Assembly (NCBI GenBank): GCA_027295975.1
Contig: JAPUJX010000079.1
Span: 1 to 5,754, forward strand
Length of the DNA: 5,754 nucleotides
From: Gammaproteobacteria bacterium
GTDB lineage: Bacteria; Pseudomonadota; Gammaproteobacteria; Pseudomonadales; Azotimanducaceae
Direction of reading: 5' to 3'
The position numbers and the translations under genes were made by a program. Positions within the stretch are counted from its first letter, which is position 1. Each line of letters opens with the position of its first letter. Of this stretch, positions 1-4,290 are shown in pieces. The notes beneath the pieces were generated by a model, which saw only the letters and a program-made list of their open reading frames with translations, searched no databases and was not told the origin of the DNA.

Positions 1-373
1 GAATCGGGTATTCGGGTGCGACGACTGCCAGTTGGTCTGTCCGTGGAATCGTTACGCCAGACAAACCTCAGAAGGAGACTTCGGGCCGCGCCAGAATCTC
101 GACCAACCCGATCTTCTGGTGTTGTTCGACTGGACCGAAGCCGAGTTCCTGGAAAAAACCGAAGGCAGTGCCATCAGGCGCATCAACTATCAGCAATGGC
201 AGCGCAATCTGGCGGTTGCGCTTGGAAACGGCGAGCCTACGGAACCCGTCATGGGAGCGCTGCGGGAATGCCTCAGCCGATCGTGCGAAACTAAACCCGT
301 ATCGGAGATGGTGCGCGAGCACATCTTCTGGGCCCTGGACAGGCTGGAGGCGCGTCTCACTCGGGGCGGATGA
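1..373 (+). CDS. queG: Epoxyqueuosine reductase QueG, C-terminal part (5' truncated by window edge)
   Basis: QueG is a cytoplasmic cobalamin- and [4Fe-4S]-dependent enzyme that reduces epoxyqueuosine to queuosine in the wobble position of GUN-decoding tRNAs. The reading frame starts at base 2 (first visible residues [17 protein letters not shown]) and gives 123 residues before the TGA at 371-373. The C-x2-C-x3-C-P motif at visible residues 6-14 belongs to the ferredoxin-like domain that binds the iron-sulfur clusters. It is followed by the family-typical segment with [20 protein letters not shown] (residues 56-75) and a C-terminal HEAT-like stretch ending in [16 protein letters not shown]. 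The N-terminal cobalamin and substrate domain lies outside the window. The family is usually about 350-390 residues, so roughly two thirds is missing only because of the window edge. The last 17 bases overlap the 3' end of orn on the other strand. Identification is firm; completeness upstream cannot be judged. Confidence 0.93.
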   Translation, partial: NRVFGCDDCQLVCPWNRYARQTSEGDFGPRQNLDQPDLLVLFDWTEAEFLEKTEGSAIRRINYQQWQRNLAVALGNGEPTEPVMGALRECLSRSCETKPVSEMVREHIFWALDRLEARLTRGG

Positions 374-896
374 AATGTTCTTTGTAATATCTGAGTTCTT
401 CGATGGATTCCCGGATATCGGCCAACGCCGTATGAGCGTTCTTTTTCACAAATCCGTTCAGCAGCGACGGGCGCCAGCGCGCGGCAAGCTCCTTGAGGCT
501 GCTGACGTCGACAATACGGTAGTGTAGATAGGCTTCCAGGGTGGGCATGTAACGAGCGAGGAATCGCCGGTCCTGCCAAATGGTGTTACCACATAAAGGC
601 GCGGTGCGTTTCTCCGCATGCCGCTCCACGAAAGCCAGGGTTTGGGCTTCCGCCTCCCGCTCGATCACCCCTTCGTTACGCACCCGTTCCAACAACCCTG
701 AAGTTCCGTGATGCGTCTGATTCCACTCATCCATGGCCAGCAGCTTCTCTTCGGGTTGGCGAATGGCGAGCACCGGACCTTCAGCGATAATGTTGAGGTC
801 GCCGTCCGTGACGATGGTGGCCATCTCGATAATGACGTCGTTCTCCGGGTCGAGGCCGGTCATTTCCAAGTCCATCCAGATCAGGTTCGCGGGCAC
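357..896 (-). CDS. orn: Oligoribonuclease (DEDDh 3'-5' exoribonuclease)
   Basis: Orn is a cytoplasmic exonuclease that degrades 2-5 nucleotide RNAs left by RNA decay, including pGpG, the product of c-di-GMP hydrolysis. The 179-residue protein matches the family length (E. coli about 181). All DEDDh residues are visible: D9 and E11 in [12 protein letters not shown]109 in [11 protein letters not shown]155 in NAHTALAD, and D160 in ADIRES. The [17 protein letters not shown] block (residues 125-141) and the YYKEHFI tail (170-176) are also typical. The start is GTG at 896-894. An AGGAG Shine-Dalgarno (minus strand, bases 907-903) lies six bases upstream, which supports this start, and homology begins right after it with [13 protein letters not shown]. 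The gene is transcribed away from rhdA and converges on queG. In E. coli and Pseudomonas orn also lies near queG and psd, but their usual rsgA neighbour is absent here. Confidence 0.96.
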   Translation of the reverse strand: MPANLIWMDLEMTGLDPENDVIIEMATIVTDGDLNIIAEGPVLAIRQPEEKLLAMDEWNQTHHGTSGLLERVRNEGVIEREAEAQTLAFVERHAEKRTAPLCGNTIWQDRRFLARYMPTLEAYLHYRIVDVSSLKELAARWRPSLLNGFVKKNAHTALADIRESIEELRYYKEHFIRPE

Positions 897-902
897 CTGG
901 TT

Positions 903-907
903 CTCCT
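903..907 (-). promoter_or_regulatory. Shine-Dalgarno of orn deciding the GTG start
   Basis: On the minus strand the bases read AGGAG, then six bases (AACCAG), then GTG. This is a near-ideal ribosome binding site and spacing. It is the main reason for choosing GTG at 896 rather than the internal ATG codon of MDLEMTG. Confidence 0.7.
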
Positions 908-977
908 AACAACGTCCATGAACCATTATGTAGCCACTGTCGGCGCCGCGCTATAGTGTCCCGGATCGCGTTTTCTT

Positions 978-990
978 CGTTAACATAACG
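978..990. repeat. Short inverted repeat in the rhdA leader
   Basis: CGTTA and TAACG flank a 3-base spacer (ACA). It lies downstream of the candidate TATAGT box and 26 bases before the probable rhdA start, so it could be an operator half-site pair or a tiny hairpin. Five-base arms are common by chance, so I give it little weight. Confidence 0.25.
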
Positions 991-1007
991 CTCCCGCTAC
1001 CTGCTAC

Positions 1008-1011
1008 GAGG
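1008..1011 (+). promoter_or_regulatory. Candidate Shine-Dalgarno for rhdA
   Basis: GAGG lies 5 bases before ATC 1017 and 8 bases before ATC 1020. It is the only purine-rich match near the point where rhodanese homology should begin, and it is what favours an ATC start over the distant GTG at 1137. Confidence 0.4.
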
Positions 1012-1016
1012 CATCA

Positions 1017-1826
1017 ATCATCTCTCCAATAAAGCTACTCGAACCGGAAACCCTCGCCGCGCTGCCAAGGGAAAACCTGTTACTGGTCCATGTCGCTTCC
1101 CGCGAAACGTACGATCAGGCACACATCCCCGGGGCGGTGCTCGTGGAGCCGAAGGAATTGATCGACGGCTCACCGCCCGCCACGGGCCGGCTGCCAGGTA
1201 CCGACCGGTTAACCGCGTTATTCGGCCGCCTCGGTTATCACGCCAATCTCGACATCGTCGCCTACGACGACGAGGGGGGTGGCTGGGCCGGACGGTTCAT
1301 CTGGACTCTGGACATCATCGGCCACCGTCGAAGCGGCTATCTGAACGGAGGATTGATGTCCTGGCATGGGGCTGAACTGCCGTTGGAAGCGGGCTTCGGC
1401 GCGCAACCCGAGTTCCGGAGGGTCAACCTGACACTGAACGACTCGCCCATCGCCGAACTGGAAGACGTGCTGATCGCTATCGATGACCCGGAGCAGATTA
1501 TCTGGGACGTGCGCTCGAAAGAGGAGTTTCTCGGTTTGCGCCGGACATCAAATCGGTCCGGGCACATACCCGGGGCCGTGCACCTCGATTGGATGGAATT
1601 AAAAGACAGCTCAAACAATCTCCGTCTGACGGCAAACCTCGAAGAGCTGCTTGCGGCCCATGGGCTGGTGCCCGAGAAGTCCATCATCACCCACTGCCAT
1701 ACCCATCATCGCTCCGGGCTTTCCTATCTAACAGCTCGACTCTGCGGCTTTGAAAAAATCCGTGCCTATCACGGTTCATGGGCGGAGTGGGGTAACCGCG
1801 ACGATACGCCGATTACCGGACCATGA
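1017..1826 (+). CDS. rhdA: RhdA-type rhodanese (thiosulfate:cyanide sulfurtransferase), apparent non-canonical start
   Basis: This is a tandem-domain rhodanese that moves sulfane sulfur from a donor through a cysteine persulfide in the cytoplasm. Numbering from the ATC at 1017, the protein is 269 residues, close to the 271 of Azotobacter RhdA. Domain 1 (about 8-125) contains HIPGAV (36-41), YDDEGGGWAGRFIWTLD and the YLNGGL motif, and lacks the catalytic cysteine as expected. Domain 2 (about 145-265) has WDVRSKEEF, SGHIPGAVHLDW and the active loop CHTHHRS with catalytic C227; the family loop is CQTHHRS. No ATG, GTG or TTG occurs in frame between the stop at 981-983 and GTG at 1137. Starting at 1137 would remove the first 40 residues, including half of HIPGAV. 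GAGG at 1008-1011 is well placed for ATC 1017 or ATC 1020, so one of these is my preferred start. The gene ends in an ATGA overlap with psd. The family call is firm; the start is uncertain. Confidence 0.88.
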   Translation: MISPIKLLEPETLAALPRENLLLVHVASRETYDQAHIPGAVLVEPKELIDGSPPATGRLPGTDRLTALFGRLGYHANLDIVAYDDEGGGWAGRFIWTLDIIGHRRSGYLNGGLMSWHGAELPLEAGFGAQPEFRRVNLTLNDSPIAELEDVLIAIDDPEQIIWDVRSKEEFLGLRRTSNRSGHIPGAVHLDWMELKDSSNNLRLTANLEELLAAHGLVPEKSIITHCHTHHRSGLSYLTARLCGFEKIRAYHGSWAEWGNRDDTPITGP

Positions 1827-2650
1827 GCAGGCGCTTCGCGGCTCTACAACGCCTGCTTCCGCAGCATGGCCTCTCGCGACTGGTGGGGCGTTTCGCGTGT
1901 TCGCAGACCCCCTGGATACGCCGTACTTTCATTCAGACCTTCGCAGCCGCATACGGAGTGGATTTGCGCGAAGCAGCACGCTCTTCGCCGGATGACTACA
2001 ACTCCTTCAACGATTTTTTCACCCGTGAACTACGCTCCGACGCACGACCCATAACAACCGACCCATTAGCGGTTTCATGCCCTGCTGACGGTTCCATCAG
2101 CCAGATAGGACCCATCACCCATGACAAGCTGATGCAAGCCAAGGGGACCAGTTATTCACTGCGTTCGTTAACCGGCGCGGATTTGCCTCAATTCAACGGC
2201 GGAACCTTCGCCACCGTATACCTCGCGCCGAAAGACTATCACCGCGTTCATCTGCCTATCGGCGCCAGGCTCATTCGGACAACCGCTATTCCCGGTGGGC
2301 TTTTTTCCGTAAACGCGAAGACCGAGGCGTCGATCTCGGATCTCTTCTGCCGAAACGAACGACTGGTCTGCCATTTCGAGAGTGGCCACGGAGACATGCT
2401 GGTAGTTCTGGTGGGTGCGTTGATTGTCGCAAGTATCGAGACGGTCTGGTCCGGACCTCGATCACCTTATCAATCGCTCACGGTGACCGATTACGCGCTG
2501 CGATTCGAGCGAGGCAGTGAGATCGGCCGTTTCCTGCTCGGTTCCACGGTCATCGTCTGTTTCGAATCGGGCCGGGTGGAGCTCGACGGATCGCTCCGCC
2601 GCGGCTCAAAAGTGCGTGTGGGTCAGTTAATGGGTCATCTTATCGGCTGA
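1823..2650 (+). CDS. psd: Phosphatidylserine decarboxylase proenzyme
   Basis: Psd is an inner-membrane-associated enzyme that decarboxylates phosphatidylserine to phosphatidylethanolamine using a pyruvoyl group made by self-cleavage. The 275-residue proenzyme carries the cleavage motif LGST at 239-242. Breakage before S241 would give a beta chain of about 240 residues and a short alpha chain of about 35. The triad for self-cleavage is visible: D89 in PADGSISQIG, H143 in YHRVHLP (139-145), and S241. Other family landmarks are the NDFFTREL block (63-70), the FNGGTFATVYLAPKDYHRVH region and the VGALIVASIETVW stretch (197-209). The start ATG overlaps the rhdA stop as ATGA, so translation is probably coupled and the two form an operon, a pairing also seen in Pseudomonas (rhdA-psd). 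The length is a little below the E. coli enzyme (about 322) because the termini are short, and the core is complete. Nothing suggests inactivation. Confidence 0.97.
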   Translation: MSRRFAALQRLLPQHGLSRLVGRFACSQTPWIRRTFIQTFAAAYGVDLREAARSSPDDYNSFNDFFTRELRSDARPITTDPLAVSCPADGSISQIGPITHDKLMQAKGTSYSLRSLTGADLPQFNGGTFATVYLAPKDYHRVHLPIGARLIRTTAIPGGLFSVNAKTEASISDLFCRNERLVCHFESGHGDMLVVLVGALIVASIETVWSGPRSPYQSLTVTDYALRFERGSEIGRFLLGSTVIVCFESGRVELDGSLRRGSKVRVGQLMGHLIG

Positions 2651-2658
2651 AAACTTCA

Positions 2659-2672
2659 GCGTGATATCACGC
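2659..2672. repeat. Perfect 14-base palindrome at the psd/epmA convergent junction
   Basis: GCGTGATATCACGC is identical to its reverse complement. As RNA from either strand it could form a GCGTG/CACGC stem with an ATAT loop. It contains the epmA stop codon (TGA on the minus strand, 2669-2667) and begins 9 bases after the psd stop. No U-tract follows on the plus strand. On the minus strand TTTT occurs eight bases beyond the stem, interrupted from it. It may be a weak bidirectional 3'-end hairpin or a protein-binding dyad. Confidence 0.45.
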
Positions 2673-3557
2673 ACTGTCCCCGGGAAACGGCATGACGTCC
2701 GCGAGGCTCGAAGCACCCATCTTCAACATCAGCAGCCGATCTATTCCCAGCGCCACACCGGCGCAATCGGGTAACCCGGCCTCCATCGCCGCGAGAAACC
2801 GCTCATCTATCTCCGGACAGAAATGACCCCTGCGCAGACGTACGGCGCAGTCGTCGAGAAAGCGGTGACGGAGTTCGGCGGCATCTCCAAGCTCATGGTA
2901 GCCGTTGGCGATCTCGACACCATCAACCACCAGTTCAAATCGCGCCGCCACCGCTGGATTGGTAGAGTCGAGACGGGCGAGGGCTGCCTGCTCCGCTGGA
3001 TACCCGGTCACGAATACCCGTCCGCCTCCCAGCTTCGCGAGTGCATCGGCACACGCCAAGTCCAGCACATCGCGATCACCGGTCAGCGTTCCAACCAATT
3101 CCCGATACGTCAATATGCGCACCGGCTGAGGACCGAGCACCAGATCGACCAGTTCGGCAACCTCAGCCATGAGCATCACCTCGTCGAATCCCAGTCGGTA
3201 CCACTCCAACAGGGTAAATTCCGGGTTGTGAAGCCGGCCTGCTTCACCGGCGCGAAAGACGGGTCCCATTTGATAAATCGATGGAGCCCCGGCCGCTAAC
3301 AAACGCTTGAGCTGGTACTCCGGCGAAGTCTGCAGGAAAGCCCCGTCCGCCACCCGCAAAGATTCGATCGACGTGTCTGTTACCGCGTGGGCGGCAAGTG
3401 TGGCCGTCTGGACCTCGAGCACCTCTCGATCGGCGAAAAATTCGCGCACGGTTCGCAACAACCGAGCACGCACCTGCAAAGCTTCCAGGCTGCAACTGGG
3501 TCGCCAGAAGCGGTTCAATGGGGAGGCAAATCGTTGGGATGGAACACGAACACTCAA
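2667..3557 (-). CDS. epmA: EF-P beta-lysyltransferase EpmA (GenX/PoxA, class II LysRS paralogue)
   Basis: EpmA activates (R)-beta-lysine with ATP and attaches it to Lys34 of EF-P. It resembles the catalytic core of class II lysyl-tRNA synthetase without the tRNA anticodon-binding domain, as seen here. Numbering from TTG at 3557 (296 residues): motif 1 region about 28-60; [11 protein letters not shown] at 77-87; motif 2 with F101-R102, E105 and [12 protein letters not shown] at 110-121; [10 protein letters not shown] at 214-223; motif 3 [12 protein letters not shown] at 267-278. No in-frame ATG or GTG lies near the expected N-terminus. TTG 3557 overlaps the efp stop by 4 bases (TTGA), and TTG 3518 (283 residues) would start just before the FWRPS block that aligns with E. 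coli SWQPS. Neither has a clear Shine-Dalgarno, so coupling to efp is likely. Compared with E. coli EpmA (325), about 30 residues are missing between YREL (151) and [10 protein letters not shown] (181). The family call is firm; the start is not. Confidence 0.92.
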   Translation of the reverse strand: MSVRVPSQRFASPLNRFWRPSCSLEALQVRARLLRTVREFFADREVLEVQTATLAAHAVTDTSIESLRVADGAFLQTSPEYQLKRLLAAGAPSIYQMGPVFRAGEAGRLHNPEFTLLEWYRLGFDEVMLMAEVAELVDLVLGPQPVRILTYRELVGTLTGDRDVLDLACADALAKLGGGRVFVTGYPAEQAALARLDSTNPAVAARFELVVDGVEIANGYHELGDAAELRHRFLDDCAVRLRRGHFCPEIDERFLAAMEAGLPDCAGVALGIDRLLMLKMGASSLADVMPFPGDSA

Positions 3558-4120
3558 GCGCGGCTGACGTACTCGCCCTTGCGGGTGTCGATTCGCAGGA
3601 CATCCCCGATATTGACGAACAGCGGTACCTTGATGGTGGCACCAGTCGAAAGCGTGGCGGGCTTGGTGGCACCCTGGGCGGTGTCTCCCTTCAAGCCGGG
3701 ATCCGTCTCGGCGACTTCCAGTTCCACAAAGTTCGGTGGGGTAACCGAGATGGGCGTATCGTTCCACAAAGTGACCTCGAAGACTTCCTGTTCCTTCAGC
3801 CAGTTCTTGACGTCCACCACGGTCGCTTCCGCCGCGGCTATCTGCTCGAAACTGCCGTCGGTTTTCATGAAATGCCAAAACTCCCCATCCGTGTAGAGAT
3901 ACTCCATATCGATTTCCAGCACGTCCGCGGCTTCTAATCTCAAACCCGATTTGAAGGTACGTTCCCAGACCCGTCCCGTCTTGAGGTTGCGAAACTTCAC
4001 GCGGTTGAACGCCTGACCTTTACCGGGTTTGACGAACTCGTTCTCCAGAATGGAACAGGGATCCCCTTCCAGAAGTACCTTCAGACCGGATCGGAATTCG
4101 TTGGTGGAATAGCTCGCCAT
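3554..4120 (-). CDS. efp: Translation elongation factor P
   Basis: EF-P binds between the ribosomal P and E sites and promotes peptide bonds at consecutive prolines. The 188-residue protein has the usual length and three beta-barrel domains: KOW-like domain I (about 1-64), OB domain II (about 65-128) and OB domain III (about 129-188, with [17 protein letters not shown] and the [18 protein letters not shown] end). The modified residue is visible as K34 in [11 protein letters not shown] (30-40). Lysine here is the EpmA/EpmB type, unlike the arginine rhamnosylated by EarP, and it matches the epmA gene directly downstream. I start at ATG 4120 ([15 protein letters not shown]), as in all orthologues. 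A longer in-frame ORF from 4183 adds 21 residues with no family support. A modest GAGAG purine run precedes the ATG. efp and epmA overlap and form an operon; epmB is not adjacent in this window. Confidence 0.97.
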   Translation of the reverse strand: MASYSTNEFRSGLKVLLEGDPCSILENEFVKPGKGQAFNRVKFRNLKTGRVWERTFKSGLRLEAADVLEIDMEYLYTDGEFWHFMKTDGSFEQIAAAEATVVDVKNWLKEQEVFEVTLWNDTPISVTPPNFVELEVAETDPGLKGDTAQGATKPATLSTGATIKVPLFVNIGDVLRIDTRKGEYVSRA

Positions 4121-4279
4121 GTTTCTCTCGTTTACCTGCCCGTTGGAGACTGACGTCCATGGTAACCCCGATGACAAGCTCATGGCAGGTTATGCAACTG
4201 GATGGCGCCAAATCACTGTTTGGGATGTTTGTTTTCACTATACTTCCCTTATAGCGGGTAACTCATATGGCGTTTGTCC
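4121..4279. promoter_or_regulatory. Divergent intergenic region between efp and the fimW-like gene
   Basis: About 159 bases separate two genes pointing outward. On the plus strand TATACT at 4239-4244 is a good sigma70 -10 candidate about 36 bases before the fimW-like ATG, but the -35 window (around 4216-4221, CTGTTT) is weak. On the minus strand TATAAG (4253-4248) and TATAGT (4243-4238) are -10-like, without a -35 at good spacing. TGGACA at 4280-4275 is -35-like but 21 bases from TATAAG. The A/T-rich stretch 4219-4253 is the most promoter-like part. No gene resemblance is seen inside, apart from a tiny ORF at 4267-4290. Confidence 0.4.
4239..4244 (+). promoter_or_regulatory. Candidate -10 box for the fimW-like gene
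   Basis: TATACT matches the sigma70 -10 consensus at 5 of 6 bases. Transcription would begin near 4251, giving a leader of about 30 bases. The lack of a good -35 lowers confidence. Confidence 0.3.
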
Positions 4280-4290
4280 ATGCACGATGA
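4267..4290 (+). other. Possible leader mini-ORF overlapping the fimW-like start
   Basis: ATG at 4267 opens an ORF of seven codons plus stop (MAFVHAR) that ends at TGA 4288-4290, just past the ATG at 4280. GGGT at 4256-4259 lies 7 bases before it, a better ribosome-binding context than the main start has. It could deliver terminating ribosomes to the main start, or it may be chance. Confidence 0.2.

Larger units (their letters stand above)
897..1016. promoter_or_regulatory. Divergent intergenic region between orn and rhdA
   Basis: About 120 bases separate the orn start from the probable rhdA start and must hold promoters for both directions. On the plus strand TATAGT at 952-957 resembles a sigma70 -10 box, but the expected -35 position (929-934, TGTAGC) is a poor match. 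On the minus strand CATAAT (930-925) is -10-like, again without a good -35. An inverted repeat, CGTTA-ACA-TAACG, lies at 978-990 between the plus-strand -10 candidate and the rhdA start. No ORF with family resemblance is visible. Promoter placement is tentative; the function of the interval is inferred from gene orientation. Confidence 0.45.

Noticed and set aside
897..1016. Possible small RNA or rsgA remnant between orn and rhdA
   Set aside because: I saw no GTPase-like residues in any frame and no strong hairpin with a U-tract.
1337..1690. Minus-strand ORFs within rhdA (1218-1406, 1337-1690) and psd (2168-2389)
   Set aside because: They are Ser/Arg-rich shadows of confirmed coding regions with no independent evidence.
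2823..3299. 158-residue plus-strand ORF opposite epmA
   Set aside because: It lies antisense within the class II synthetase motifs and its composition looks like a frame shadow.
3558..3878. 107-residue N-terminal extension of epmA on the minus strand from an ATG at 3878
   Set aside because: It lies entirely inside efp in another frame, is low-complexity Arg/Gly-rich and has no EpmA resemblance. Homology begins near the FWRPS block at about 3510.
3387..3937. Long plus-strand ORFs (3387-3896 and 3398-3937) opposite efp
   Set aside because: They are antisense shadows of a certain gene, with no recognisable motifs and no ribosome binding site.
4121..4183. 21-residue N-terminal extension of EF-P from ATG 4183
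   Set aside because: EF-P orthologues start at MA(S/T)YSTNEFR, and the extra residues have no family support.
4121..4279. Riboswitch or attenuator upstream of efp or the fimW-like gene
   Set aside because: No recognisable aptamer motif (including the GEMM c-di-GMP type) or terminator-like hairpin is visible in this short region.
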